Source: Peromyscus leucopus
Lineage: Eukaryota; Chordata; Mammalia; Rodentia; Cricetidae
DNA: 64,000 nt
Assembly (NCBI RefSeq): GCF_004664715.2
Contig: NC_051084.1
Coordinates: 59,143,334 to 59,207,333 of the forward strand
Reading direction: 5' to 3'
The number at the start of each line of letters is the position of its first letter. Positions within the stretch are counted from its first letter, which is position 1. The position numbers and the translations under genes are program-made. The notes beneath the pieces are model-generated. The model did not search any database and was not told the origin of the DNA. It was given only the letters and a program-made list of their open reading frames with translations. This document shows, piece by piece, positions 35,774 to 49,134 of the stretch.

Positions 35774-35791
35774 GGGGGGGGGGGGGGGGGG
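35774..35791 (+). repeat. Poly(G) run, 18 G
   Basis: An uninterrupted G18. Rare in mammalian DNA; able in principle to form a G-quadruplex and prone to sequencing length error. The glycine run in the + frame 35697-35990 comes from it. Confidence 0.95.
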
Positions 35792-38700
35792 CTGGGTAAA
35801 GATGATTTTAACCTTCTTTTCAATACTAATTTTTAAAAAGAGAATCTACTCCTGCAACATTTATACAAGTTTAAAAATTGCATCGGTGTACTGTGATTGT
35901 TCTATCACTGTCCAGCATTCATTTGAAAACTCTGGCTTCACCAGAAATGGAATAAAACTGCTAACTCTGTCTTTGAATACCCTCAGATGATATAAAATGA
36001 TAAAATAACATGGCGACACCTCATGATGTACCAGGCATGTTCTCTCAGAGTACCTGCTCTCAGAAGCACTTCCTGTGATACTATTATACAGATGTTTCCA
36101 ACTTTAACACATAACCATGTCTTCATTCTTTTGGCCTAGTCCCCTCTGGAGGAAGAGGTTAGCTCTTTCTCTCAAGCCAAATGTAAAAACCAAATGTTGG
36201 TTGCTGTCTCCACCAAAGCCACATGCTACACAAGATCATGTGGTGACATTAAAGGGAGGCCTTTTGTGACATTCTAATGGATTAAATGATTCCTTCTCAA
36301 AAAGTGGTCTAGACAAAATAAAACACACCAGCAGGTGTCACTACAACGCAAAGCTCCTCCGCTTCTCTGCCCTAGTGAGGGAACGGAGCTCTCCATTACA
36401 GCAGTGAGCTCAAGCAGACTCCAGTGCTGCTGGGTGACACTGCCACACAGTGGCTGCCTCATCTAAACAGGAGAGAACAGGCAAACCTCAGCTAAAACAT
36501 ACTGTACAGTACACAGGGAATGGATGCTAGAAATGACTTCAAATGCATTGAGTGGATATTTTAGGAGGTCAAAGACTTTGGATATTCAGGTCTGTCCTTT
36601 TAGTAGGCAAACCTGAGGGATCACTCTATGGTGATGTTTGATGGAGACCGACTGAAAGCCAGTGAGCCCAAGTGATCACTCAGCACTAAACTCTCCACCT
36701 CCCACACTGAGCTTGCCTCCTGAGGAAGTAAAAGCAATTGTTGGGGATATTCATAACTAATAAATCACAATATACAAGATTTATTTTAGAGATGAAACTA
36801 CCTAGGCATTTAGTAGCATTTTGTATCTTCCTTTAACTTCCTAAAAGTCTATGACTACCTATAGAAATGTTTATAACACTATACTTTGGGTTTTAATATA
36901 GATGTACTATAAGTGTCAATAATCACACAAAGCAGTGGCAAGGTAAATGGACCTGTATATACGCACATAATTACATGTATATAATTATTTTATCCACGTT
37001 AAAATTGACAATGATTTTAAATTGATTATAATACATTAAAGAGGCATATTATAGCCACAGAATAAAAATCAGCAACACCACTTCTTAGGGCAAGTCTAAG
37101 CCAAAAGTATGGATGTGGCTGCACAAAAGCTAGACTTACCTATACGCCTCCAATGAGGAACGCACTATGCAGCCTCTGGTCCATGGCTGCTATATTTCCT
37201 TTTGTTTATGCTTTAATCTATTCAGCTTACTTTCCATTATAGCAGTTTGGTTCTTATCAATTTGTGAATGACAAAACAACTATCTCTGTATTGTACTGGC
37301 TTTTAAAATTTAAGGTCATAATGAGCAACAATCAAAGCTTATTTATTGCATTAGATTGCACAATCTTCAACATGGGTAGGCACTGCATGTACTTCTCAGG
37401 AGATCATGAAATGTCTATAAACCGCTGTCAATCAGCGTTACAACAGGCAATTGTGGAATCAAGAATGCCTGCTGCTAGGAGCTATAATATGACTTACCAG
37501 AGTAATAAAATAATAAAATGCAGGGATCACTAGGTTTTTGTAGTCATCAAAACTAAGGTCAATAAATATTTTGAGTTAGCATTTTGCAGCTAATAAATTA
37601 TATATGTATACATATAAAATCCTGGCATGGCTCACAAATCTGTTATGCTTAAGCAAAGTGCTCCACCCCCAAAGAAAGCAAGCAAACAAACAGTAAAAAC
37701 AACAAAAAACCTTACTCTTTTTTAACTTGAATATTTTTAAGATAATTTATCATGATAGCAGACTGGTAGAAACAAGTATCTACATGAGAATTATCAGTTA
37801 AAATGAAAGCAATTTCGAGAGTAATTTGGCATAATGTATCAATGTAACACATTCACTTAAGTCATCCACAGGATATCTATTTATGACACTTTTTTAAGTA
37901 CACTGTTACTTTCAATATAACATAATTGCATGGCTACAAAAATGGACCAGTACTGAATATGTAAAAACATAAAACATTTACGTTTGAACACTAGAATGGT
38001 AAAGCATTCCTTTGTGGACCTTTTGTTATACTTTCTCAATGTTTCAATAACTTTTTACGACAAAGAAATACTGAGATCTCACAGACTCATGATGCTGAGT
38101 CTATGGTGAGAATTCTTTTTAAGGAGATGAATAAAAGACATTTGCTGCTGCCCAATAACCCATTGCTTTGAAACAGCAGCAGCAATGCACATATTTCTCA
38201 GGTAACCTACTATATTTGGTGAAAACAGAGCAGAGGGCGTTTTATACTTTAGGCAATCTGACAGTGATCCTTGTCACAGCACCAAGGGCAGTATCCCAGG
38301 GCAGGGTTTTGTGGCTATTGTATATTAACATGACACAATGTTTTCTTCTGATGAAAAACAGAACCCAGGAGAACCAAGTGAAGAAAAATGTGCTAAGCTT
38401 ATACAACAAACTAGCACTGAAATACTTTGGACACTGTCTCAGTACAGAACTAATTTTTAAGTCTTTCTCATCATTGACAAACATTAAATCTACCAGTTTT
38501 TCTTTTCCATTATATTAAAGATGGCAGCTTATTTCCACTGGAAAAATTAATTTATGAGAAAAAGAACTGTGGCAAAGGAATTGTTTTCTTATTTTCATAA
38601 AATAAAAACTTCTATTATAGTTCACTCTTTTTCCTCATAAAAAAAAAATTGGAGAAAACTTTAATCCTGTCACTGAAATTCATGTGAGAACTGTATGTTT

Positions 38701-39245
38701 CCTTTCTAGCCCATCAGAAGACAGAGAAGTTTGCAAGAAAAGCATGAAGTCCAAATACATCAAATGCACACACAGAACCCTGCCTGGCTCAAAATCTAAC
38801 TGCTTAAGCCCCGTGCTAAAGTGTCTTTGGGCAGCAAGAGACACCTAAGAGGATTTAAGAGCAAATTAATAAATAAGCAAGCTATGTGTCCCTAACTCTC
38901 CTCCCACAGGGACTGAAGAAAAAGCAACACTAATCACATCTTCAGGAATGAGCGGTTGCCTTAAAGTTGGCCTAAGAAAGGAAAATAAAACCAAATTGGT
39001 CATTTCTTTAACTGGATGAAATCAGAAGTACAGGGGAGAAAGGAAACTGCCTGACTGACAAGAAGCTTCCACATTCCTCCAGGCTCCACCACACTTGGTG
39101 TGCTATCGTAGCTTTCTTACTCTGATACAAGGCCGACACACGTCAGTAAGAGCTGCTTGTGGAAAACTTTAATGCATTGTCCTTTATGTTTATGTTATTT
39201 CCTCCGTAAAGGCATACTAGTAAGTATGGATACTGTTCTCTTGCT
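35792..39245. other. No supported gene
   Basis: Repeat-poor, AT-rich, intron-like. A sequence resembling a CTCF core lies at 36328-36341, and a strong - strand donor-like site (gcgtatag/gtaagtc) at 37135-37144 lacks a good upstream acceptor. Confidence 0.5.
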
Positions 39246-39249
39246 GTGC

Positions 39250-39335
39250 TGAGTCACAACAAGAACAGTCTAGAGCCTGAGTTTGGATTTGGGTTCCATT
39301 TGCTATTTGTGTTACATTGGGAAACAATAAACTTT
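39250..39335 (+). mobile_element. MIR fragment, degraded
   Basis: 'gagcctgagtttggatttgg', 'gttccatttgctatttgtgt' and 'tacattgggaaa' match the MIR core order (sense). Weak. Confidence 0.45.
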
Positions 39336-39339
39336 AGCA

Positions 39340-41590
39340 CATACTCAGCTTTAAAAAGAGATATCATGATCAACTTTCATTAAGATATACCTCAAGTTTC
39401 TAAATTTAAAAGTGCTTCTCAATGTATAATTAAAAATTAAGGACATATATATGGCAGTGTTCTAGGTAATAGAGATCTAACTGAATTCTTGGCATCATAA
39501 TACTTACAAAGAGACAAATATAATTACTTATGAAAATAATATACAATTTTACAGTGATGGTAAATTCCCCATATTATGGTATCATTTGTAGAAGCCCATT
39601 TTAAATGGATGAGACCATTTAGAAGAATGGTCATGTATGGCCCTTCTTACTGAAGTGATAGTTGACCAGAAAAATAACTGAAACAAATGTTTATCTGGCA
39701 TTTTCACTTATATACCTAATTGCATCTAGACATTTCCACATCTCTATGTGACATGCATACATGTGTGAGACCTATGTATATATTAATAAGAGACTGAAAG
39801 AAATCCAGAAGCAAACAGACCACCAGGAAACACAAAGAAGCATTTAGACGATAGCAGTGTTGAGAAAAGGAAACATTTATTTTCCCTTGGGCAACTGGGT
39901 GACACACAGACTTTCTAAATTTGAGCAAAAATACTCTAGCCTAGCATCCATAGGAGACCTGGGAACCTAGAACCAGGCTTCTGCAAGCAGTAACCTCCAA
40001 GGGACCAGACTTTTCCTTTTTCTCAGTCTTTTAAAAGGGTTACGTTTTAGACTAAGGATAAGCTGCACCAGATAAAGGAAAATGAACTGAGATAGGGTTA
40101 AATAGGAGTCCTGGCCCAGTTACCTTGTGGTTTTCCACCTACAGACCTTTTGAGACCTGTGAACAGGACTGATTAACTCAGAAGTTGGCTCAGGTATAGT
40201 GTACACCTAAATAAAGAACTTTCAGAAGATGATTAATGTGAACCCTCTGAGGCAACAGTGAGCAAAGTGGTATTGCATAAGCAATTCTCTGAAAACTCTC
40301 TAAAGAGCATCAGACTTGGGCAACGTAGTAAGACTGACTCATTGTTCTCCTAGTATTTTCCTCTTGGTAAAATAATCAAAATTCATATACGGCAGTTCTA
40401 AGTTCAAGGACATTTACTTTACACGACAGTGTCACTTTTAGAGTATGTTAACCAGACTGTGAAAGCTATTGCTAGTATGCACCCGAATTACTGACATGAG
40501 AAGTCTAATATTACTAATTAATGCTTTAGAAAGCAAGCTGCTCCAAATTTCAGTTTCTTGGGGTTTATGTGCTTCACAGTTCTATCAGTTTCCCAATCTG
40601 TCTAGACCTTGATAAGACATTTAATTTTAGACTCTCGGCAACTTGAAAGGCTTCCATTTTAGCATACACTATTTCTCAGCTCTGATGGGGCCACCACCTA
40701 TTCAGCAACTGCTTCTCACCCACTCCTGACAACCTTACAATGTCTGGCAGTAATGGACAAGAGAGAGCAGGGAGAGCACCTGACTTGTTCACAGGTGTAC
40801 CAACAACTCTAGCACAGAGTCCTACTTAGAGTAAGAGATGAACAAGTATTCATGAGTGAACACACATCTGAAATCCTCTGCCTTGGAGCAGCAATCATGT
40901 TTTAATTTTTTTTTTAAAGGTATAAGAGAAGGTAAGAGGAAATTTGTGTAATTTGGGTGTTGGTTTTTAATTTCCTCTTTTTGAATGATTAGTGGATGGA
41001 CAGATAGAGAAAATGTGTTATGCAACACATATCTGATCAGGTCTCTCAAGATGTCCTTGTGGAAAAATTTAGTCAGAATTCTAACAGTTGTGGAGAGTCT
41101 TACGTGTAGAATAAATGTGTCCTAAAGGAACTGATAGCAACAGAAACCAGCCAAGCAGAGTGGTAAACTCCAGTCTTCACTGACTGGACTTTGGATATTT
41201 ACTGTATAACATGGCAACTTCTGTTCAGATGGCCAATTAAACTAGAGAGTAAAGGTTTCCTAAACTGGGCATATACCTTAAAAAGCTTATGACTTGGGGT
41301 CCACAAAGACATTGACTAAAGATTAGCACAATGAACCACATTAATGTCAATAGAAGGCAGTGTGTCCTAGAAATTGCCTGTGCAGTACAATTGAGGTAAC
41401 TCCTGAGGCTTAAGGATAACTTTAAGTACCTATTCAAATTCAGGTCATGGAAGAACAGAAAAGGACCCACTGAGGCAACCGAGCAACTCAAGAGAGAACA
41501 GGACAGTGTCTTCATGGCTATGAAGCCCAACCTGAGTAATACTAACTGAAAAAGGCAACAGTCAGGGAGAGTCATGCTATCTTTAGAAGT
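39340..41590. other. No supported gene
   Basis: AT-rich, repeat-poor. The hydrophobic 112-codon - frame at 41237-41575 has no homology I recognise and no splice support. Confidence 0.55.
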
Positions 41591-41593
41591 CAG

Positions 41594-41715
41594 TCAAGTA
41601 TTTATGGAACCTTTTCTGGCACTGTTCTAGTGCTGTGGGGATAGAGAAGTAGTAGGCACAGTCCCCACGTTTTAAAGACACAGTTCTGTCATAGGAAGAC
41701 TAACAGTTACAGTCC
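41594..41715 (+). mobile_element. L2 fragment
   Basis: 'agtatttatggaaccttttc', 'tggcactgttctagtgctgt', 'ggggatagagaagtagtagg', 'cagtccccacgttttaaaga' match the sense L2 3' region. Confidence 0.65.
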
Positions 41716-43030
41716 CAAGCCCAAACAGCAGAGGCCTCAGTGCGCTCAACAGGCACAGCACAAGTGTGGCCTATAACCACAGCCTGAATTTACCAAACAC
41801 TGCTGAAAAGGGGCTGTTTCTTTCTTTAGAGAAATCAACAAGTTACAAACACACTTCAGAAATTACCTTTTAGATTTAGTTGTTTTAGTTTAAATGGGAC
41901 ATAATTCACTTATCTGGAAAATGAAATTATGGGGATTAATTCTTTCCTAAAAGCACCCTCCCCCGTAAGCTGAAATGTACAGGCCAATCTATAACATCTG
42001 AGAGAAAAGAGAAAAATAAAAATAAAAATAAGGTATTCTAGATCTTTTGTGGACTTGAGTACTTTAAGGTCATGGTGTAACCAGACTCGGTAGATATGAC
42101 AGGATCACAGATAAGGCAGAGATTTGTCATTAAAAAAACAAAAACAAAAAACATCCTAGTATACTTAATAGCTGTGGACTCCTAAAGTGCATTCTCATCT
42201 TAAGTGGGGTTCCCAATATACAATATTCCTATTTCTTGGTGCCTTTATTAGGACTTTATATAAATACTAGAAAAAAAATGCCTGAAAAACGAATATATGC
42301 CACCCCAAAGTTGTGACCTTTTAGCTGGTCCCCAGTGAAGCAGAACACTTTTCATTGCCAGGTTGATGGTCTCCATGCTTTTCTGAATCTCTGACTCTTC
42401 ATTCTCTTCCTCCCCTTGGCTGTGCCTCCCTCCCTGCCTGTGTTATTGACAAGGACTTCTGGCTAGTGATGACCTCCATCATTCTTGTGTTCAAAGCCTG
42501 TAACTACTTAGGACTTGGAGGAAAGGACTCACCTTGTTCCTTGGCAGATGTCCTCTGTACTACTAACCAACTCTCCGGTACCAGCCCTAAGAACTTTGTG
42601 TCCTCAGCTGCCCTGGAGAACTTGTGTGACTGGGGGCAAGCAGGAAATGTAACAGGAGTATCTTTTCCCCTAGTTTGTGTAACTAATTTTTAATGTAAAG
42701 CTATTTATGTGCAAAGCTTTTGAAACTATCAGGTCTTCCAGTACACGTGTGAAAGAAAAGAACTCCATTGTTTCTGGCCTAGTTAAAGGCATTATAAGAC
42801 CTGTAGTTGTTGAATAAATTCACCTTCCGAAGAGATGGTTACTTCCTCACTAATTCCCTCAAGCAAAATATTTGAGATCAGTATGAAGAGACTACATACA
42901 GCTCTTTCTTCTGCCAACTCCCTTTCATGGACATGACAAAATGGAAAAAAAAATATTACACAAAGTCCAATAAAGTAGACAAATGCTCCCAAGTCCACAG
43001 ACATCCTCGTTCTTAAGTACCCTCCCTCTA
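41716..43030. other. No supported gene
   Basis: No recognised gene; A/T runs at about 42014-42030 and 42133-42151. The frame at 42466-42693 (+) has no features. Confidence 0.5.
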
Positions 43031-43032
43031 CT

Positions 43033-43044
43033 GGGGGGGGGGGG
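43033..43044 (+). repeat. Poly(G) run, 12 G
   Basis: An uninterrupted G12 within otherwise AT-rich DNA. Confidence 0.95.
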
Positions 43045-43479
43045 ACTTCCTTAGATCCATTCAAATAAAAAAACACTCATTACTACATTGAATTTTATAA
43101 AATCCCATTGTTAAAATACTTCCTGTCTAACTCTTGCCAAATGGGAGGATTACTGCTGAAAGACACAAGGCATTATGTGACCTCCTCCCCCTCCCTGATG
43201 AATGTCAGGGTTACACTCTGGCACACATACAGCTCTATTTTCTACAGAGGATGCAGCTTTCCAGAGATGTGAAGGATCTGGAATGAAAACACTGGCCTTC
43301 ATCAACTCACTTCCTCTATTGGAAGGGAGTCTCCCAAATAGCAGCCTAAAGGAAATACTGAAATGAAGTCACCACTGTTTAATCACAACATAAAAGTAGC
43401 TTGATGATGTGACTGTCTCACAGTGGTGACTCAGGTACAGCAGTCAGACCTAGGAGTAGAGTCTCTGTGATATTTATTG

Positions 43480-43530
43480 CAATACCTGGGAATGAAACCG
43501 AGGGCCTTGTACACACTAGACACCGAGACT
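43480..43530 (-). mobile_element. ID/tRNA-derived SINE fragment, antisense
   Basis: 'acctgggaatgaaaccgagg' and 'gccttgtacacactagacac' are the reverse complement of the ID/B2 B-box region (family 'ggattgaacccagggccttg'). Confidence 0.6.
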
Positions 43531-44271
43531 TTTATTAATGTAATTTTAGATGAACATCTGCATAGGTGCACACAAAGTAGGACTCCAAGTACTACTTTAA
43601 AAAAATATATAAATGCTGGAAACTTAGAATAATGACTAGAAAAATACAGAAATTATTTGCTAGAGTTGAAAATGTTCATTTAATAAAAAGGTACAAAGCT
43701 GTGTACAAAAAAGGAGCAAAGTTTTCTAGCAAGCAAGGCTAGTTGAAATTTAGTAGTTCACTATGGAAGCCATTATTTGTTTAGTCAGCAAGCGAGTATT
43801 CTCACTGTGCTATACAGTGCCAGGGACAGTCTTTATCTTAATGCTTACTGTTAGAGGAACAAATGATTATAGCTACAAAAATATTACTTCTGAAGCAGCT
43901 CCTGAATATATAGCACTACATATCTCTAAGATCTGTAATGCACAGAAGAGTCTTATTAATTCAGAAATGAATGTGACTGAGATGGTAACAGAGTTCTTGA
44001 AAACATGTTAACTAAGTGGCCCATGTGTCAGCTGATGTTCTTGCTACATAACACAGGAGAGCCTCCAGACTATAATTTCCACATATTCTTAATAACATCA
44101 ACATAGACTAAGCCATGGAAAGCTTGCATGGCATCCTTTTTGACTGGGGTGTTTCACTTATAAATATTTTTCTCATCTCACATTGAAATTACTTCCCTAT
44201 CAAAAGGTATGTAAAAATGAAAAGATTGTTAAAGTATTCATATATTGCCATAGTTTTGAGGTAGATGTATG

Positions 44272-44660
44272 AGCTGTGATGGTTAATCTTGACTGTCAAC
44301 TTGGTGGAATTTAAAATAACCATAGAAACAAACCTCTATGCACTTCTGTAAAGAGATACCTTCACCCCCTAGATTCAGTTAAATAAGATGGGAAGACCCA
44401 CTCTGCATGTATCCAGCACTGTACCATGGGCTGGGGTCCTGAACTGAGTGAAAAAAAAAAAAGTAAGTTAAGGGGTAAGGTCTAGGACTCACCTCTCTCT
44501 CTCTACTTTCTGACTATAGGTATAATGTGACCAGCTACCTCACAGTCCTGCCACCATAATGATAGACTATGTCCTCAAACTGTGACCCAAAATAAGGCCT
44601 TCAATTTGGTCCTTGACTGGTATTTAATTACATCAAGGAAGAAAGTAACTAGTACAGTGA
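44272..44660 (+). mobile_element. Rodent L1 3'-end-type repeat, copy E
   Basis: 'gtgatggttaatcttgactg', 'tcaacttggtggaattt', 'agatgggaagacccactctg', 'taccatgggctggggtcctg', 'atgtgaccagctacctcaca', 'caaactgtgacccaaaataa', ending 'gaaagtaactagtacag'. Same family as the antisense copy at 24200-24578. An A12 run at about 44451-44462 is internal. Confidence 0.7.
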
Positions 44661-45078
44661 CTGAATAATCAGAATAGTACTGCTGGATTACTCACACTTA
44701 ATTCTGCCAACAGCTAAAATGTTTACATAATAAACCACTGTTCATTTATAGAAGATCCATATGGAATCAAGGATGTAAATATATAGAAAATCAAAGACCA
44801 AAAGGTGTAGTTGTATGTGTGCATCTGTTTATAAAATACCTTTGCTTCCTGTGCTTATCTTCTGATTTTCTTAGTTTTAACTCTGAAATATAACTTAATT
44901 GGAATTAACACTTCACTGAGGTTTAGAAAAAAAAATAACTTTTTTAAAAATTTTTATTTACACAGTAGGCAGTCAAATATGTCTACCAAATATTTTTCTT
45001 ATGGAAATGTACGCAGAAATATTTGTGGAAAAACCTGAAAGCATTTTTGTAGTGGAAGAGGAAAGGAACAAAGTGCTT

Positions 45079-45306
45079 TCACCGCAGAGCGGCATTTACC
45101 ACACGCAGGAGCCCACGCTTCGCTAGCTCCTGTGCCCGGCCAGAGCTGGTGCTGGTTATGTCAGCATGCGTTCTTCTGTCTCTAGCACAAAGCACTTGGC
45201 TGTGGCCACCAGCTATATCAAGGAGGCAAATCCAGAGTCCAGCCCAGGACAGGGAAGCAAAGTGAGCAGTTACTTCATGGTGACACCAGGTAATTGGCTT
45301 ACCTTT
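45079..45306. other. GC-rich island with exon-like signals on both strands
   Basis: On +, 'ttctgtctctag' precedes 45186 and 'caccag/gtaatt' follows 45289, bracketing 104 nt open in one frame (begins STKHLAVATSYIKEANPE). On -, 'ttctctaattcttag' precedes 45306, and the frame is open for 75 codons to TGA at 45079-45081, ending with a helical, basic stretch (RAQELAKRGLLRVVNAALR). The segment is much richer in G+C than its surroundings. Neither product is recognised, and both cannot be the main coding strand. It could be an exon, an exon-derived pseudogene, or an old repeat. Confidence 0.2.
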
Positions 45307-45377
45307 CTAAGAATTAGAGAAAAGTGGTCATCTCAGAGAAATATTTAAGGAAGAATAAATGCTAAAGTTTGAATTCA

Positions 45378-45450
45378 GGGCTGGGGATAGAGCTGTGATA
45401 TACAATACTTGTCTATTGTGCACAAGGTCCTAGTTTCAATTCATAGTACT
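45378..45450 (+). mobile_element. ID-type SINE
   Basis: 'gggctggggatagagctgtg', 'tgcacaaggtcctagtttca' and 'attcatagtactgaaaag' match an ID element without a long tail. Confidence 0.7.
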
Positions 45451-46235
45451 GAAAAGAGAAGTTTAAATCCCATTTAATTACAGATGGGAAGGCTACAAGC
45501 CTATCCAAGAACCTACAAAATAGGGGTGCAATAGAGAAATACCTTAGAGGAGAAAATCAAGTTTCATTCACACCCTTAACTCAACAGTCTATGAAGGTGA
45601 AGTACATGAAAACTCAAAGTTCCTGCACAATTTGGCAGATCATGGTTCTGTTTAAGAAAATGTTTTAGAAAACTGAATGATATCCCCCTAGAATTTTTTA
45701 GAGATCTTGGTGAAGAGGGGATTTATGGAATAGAAAAATGATACCTCACTATGGCTAACTTTGCCCAAAGGGCCTCTCTCTCTACAGGTACAGTATGACC
45801 CTGCCTCTGGAGAAGAACCTGGAGAAAGACACCAAGGCAGGCAGGAGATGATGGCAGCATGAGAAGCCCTTACTGAACAGAATATATCATTTCATTCAAC
45901 AGCTGCCGAAGCTCATTAACTGTGCTGGCATGAAATGATTCTTTACAACCACAAAAAGAAAGGAAAACAGACAGCAGCCTATTTACAGATGCAGCAAGAG
46001 TGCTGTCCCTTGTTTGAAGCTTTGAAGGGACACAAAACAAGTCTGCATAATAAGTTTAACCTATAATTCAACACTCTTTAAAAGTGTAGCTTGCCATTAA
46101 GTTTGGAGAGCTATTTTTGCACATTTTCAAACTTCATAAATATTCTAGCTTATTTCCTCACCATACTGCTTCCAGATACCCTTTTACCTGCAGCAGGCCA
46201 GCCAATTTAGGCAATCTCTGCTGGTAAGCACTCAC

Positions 46236-46287
46236 CTTGCACCCCGACATTTCTCTCCACACCTCCCTTGTACTTCATTTCCTCAAC
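46236..46287 (-). other. Candidate 52-nt internal exon
   Basis: On -, 'catactctccacag' is a fair acceptor, 'gtgcaag/gtgagtgc' is a near-consensus donor, and the 52 nt between are open in one frame (VEEMKYKGGVERNVGVQ). Short splice-like pairs occur by chance, so this is listed only as a candidate for the - strand gene hypothesis. Confidence 0.15.
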
Positions 46288-46389
46288 CTGTGGAGAGTAT
46301 GCTCCATATGCCTTCACAGCCCTTTCAGCTCAAACTGGTTGGTCTTTATCATGGGAGCCTCAGTAGCTTATATTCTTACTTTAGATTCC

Positions 46390-46556
46390 TTGCCACTTAC
46401 TGAAAAGCTCTGAGTAACTGAACCTGTCTAGGTCTCAGTTTCCTCATTTGTAAAAATGTAAGAATCCACTTCTATCACAATACTTTTGTGCTAATTCAGC
46501 TGTGACAGATACAACAAAGCAGTCAGAACAGTGCTTGGCACATGGCATCTACAATT
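46390..46556 (+). mobile_element. MIR element
   Basis: 'tctaggtctcagtttcctca', 'tttgtaaaaatgtaagaatc', then 'cagaacagtgcttggcacat' preserve the canonical MIR order (sense). One of the clearest ancient repeats of the window. Confidence 0.85.
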
Positions 46557-46559
46557 TTA

Positions 46560-49130
46560 ACAATGCCATCAGCAGTCCAGGGCACCAGGCAGCAATACAC
46601 TTTTGTCATAATCACTTCCAATGCCATCACCGGGAAAATTGCTGAAAGGCAAGTAGTAGCACCCAGGGGAAGAAAGATGTATGTAAGCATCTTTCCTTGC
46701 CTGTCTTTCTCTCCTTCCCTTTCTTTCCTCTCCACACTCTCCAGCCCCATGGTGAGTTAGGTAAATGAACACTGAAGGCTCAAGAACACATGGACATGGT
46801 CCTTATCCCTTCTGTACAGACTTCCTCAATGATGCCCTTCTGCCTCAAGTTTAAAGAACTTGTTATGGACAGGTCTTGATTTTTATTTCTCCTTCATTAT
46901 CTAAAACTTTCTTGTTCTTTAATAGCCCATATACAGAATAAAGGAATGTGAAACAAATTATTCCAACCTGGCTCATTTACATAGTATATTAGAGTTGGAA
47001 AAAATGCCCTGCTTAGTGGTGATAGTTTATTGTTTTTCCTCTTCTTGGCATGGAATTCTTGTCGGACCTTTTCTGGAAGGACTGACTGGTATTAGGTCGG
47101 ATTCAGGAAATGCTGGTCACTGGTCCACCTCACATTGTCTCACTCCACCTATTAGTACCACAGTGGGCAAAGATTTTTTTTCTATGTAAAGCTTCAACTA
47201 GCCTTCCTACACGTGAGGCATTTACTAAAGCAAGCTGATAATCATTAATTTTCTTAAAAAGTCATATTCTGGTAGAATCGAATTCTATGTCTAAGGTCTT
47301 ATCATTAAACTAAATTCAAAATCCAAAGTATGTTTCATAGAAACAAATATTAATCTAGTGTCGATTAATATATTTTAACTGACCACTATTTCCTACAAGG
47401 ATCATCTGGCTGCTGCTTACCTCTCTATGACTCTTATTCACTACAGTGAGTATCCTTGAGTACTTCCTAGTCTTTTATTGACACACTTTTTGATCATTTA
47501 CTTGCTGTTTCCTCTGCATTTACACTGTGCACAGCAATTTGCAGACAAATGAGGCCACAGCATAAAAAGGAATACAGGCATTCTTCACCAAGGAAATGAT
47601 ATTTAGAACCAAAGATAAAGTATGAGTGGGCGTGCATGTGCACGTGTGCAAGTGTGCAAGGACTTATGTGTTTGGGAGTAGCAATGAGTGATATAAGAAC
47701 AATCATCTGTCAGTGGAAGGAACTGAGTCAAGAGGAAGGGCCCAATGGACTAGAACAGTATAGCTGGGGTTTAAGGAGGCGAGGATGGCAGAGGATGGGC
47801 ACAAGTCAGATCAGAAACACCTCTTCAGAAGGGTCTCTCAAAAGGAGGCAATACAGTGTTTTTGCACCTTGGCACTGAATTAAATTTAGCCTGAATTGTA
47901 AGAAACCAATGAAATCAACCCAAAATCTACAGCTATAGTATGGAAATTTGGAAAACTGTTTCAAGATACAGTTAGACATTATCCTATGAGCAATCTATGC
48001 AGATTTTCTACTTCTAGTTCAGTTTTAGACTGTTGGAACTTATTTTAAGTAAAATATTGGTTACTGGTTAAAATTACGTAGCTGATATGACTAAGAAAGC
48101 CACCAAAAACATAAAATATTTATAAAAATTATATTTCCTAGATAGGAAGTCCATACTTAAAAATTACTAATTGCCAAATAATTTTAATCTAAGACAATAA
48201 CTAAAAATTAAATAAATTAGCAAAATGACTTCCTTGGTATGTACTTAGAAAGATCTACTGTGTCAAAACAAGAATGCTCAACAATGAACATCTGAATTTG
48301 CAAATTCTACAAATTCTCTGTCTTATTTCTGTACAGTTATATTCAGAGCAAATAAGTCTTCATCCAAACAGGGCCAGGATGTTTTGATGACATAAACTCA
48401 CACATCCTGCCAGTAAGTAAATACCTAACTGGGGGAGTTATGACAAGTGATACTGTTTTATGACATTGTGTATTTATTTACATATTCAACTGTGGTATTT
48501 CTTAACTAGTTTATGTAAATTTCCTTTACTTAAAGACTTCTCATTTAAGCACTGTATTTTTCAAGAGTTTCATTCTTGTGCTAAAAACTCACAAAATCCA
48601 AAATTTAGCTCTTGTGGTCAGCCTTGCAAGAAATCACTGCGTGTAACAACTTAAGATACAGTATCACACTGTTTTGTATTTCCTAACAAGAAAGATTCTG
48701 ATATTGTGAAAGGGAGCTTGATGGACTTTATTCCTTAATCTTGCTAACCATGGGAGGCTGTGAAGTCTGTGGAGACAGTACTTCACATTTAGTGACTGTG
48801 CTGAATGAATCCCCAGTCTACTTTGTTTAAATTTGCATTTTGCAAGAAAAAACTTTTATTCTAACAGCACTGCATTATTAAGCTTATATAATAATTAAAT
48901 CTAAAAATTAGAAGGGCCAATTAAGTCTAACTTGGCAACACTAACTTACTCAACCACGTTCACAGTGCCAGACTTTAAGTATATATCAGTGACAGATAAC
49001 TTGTCATGAATAACTGTTAATGAAGTCTATTAAAGAATATTTAATTCATCAAAAACCATTTGCAAGATCCAGTTGTCAGGATTAAAACATTCCTTTTCTG
49101 AAATGCACTGCATTGTGAGTCCACAAGTAA
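46560..49130. other. No supported gene
   Basis: AT-rich, repeat-poor. Opposing frames at 46523-46772 shadow one another. A short GT-biased tract (47628-47660) is low-complexity. Confidence 0.55.
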
Positions 49131-49134
49131 ATGT

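Noticed and set aside
37135..37188. Possible - strand exon with a near-consensus donor (tatag/gtaagtc)
   Set aside because: Upstream sequence is purine-rich and gives no acceptable acceptor; one plausible frame stops at the junction.
41237..41575. 112-codon hydrophobic - frame, membrane-protein-like
   Set aside because: Hydrophobic frames are common opposite AT/purine-rich DNA; no start context, splice sites or family match.
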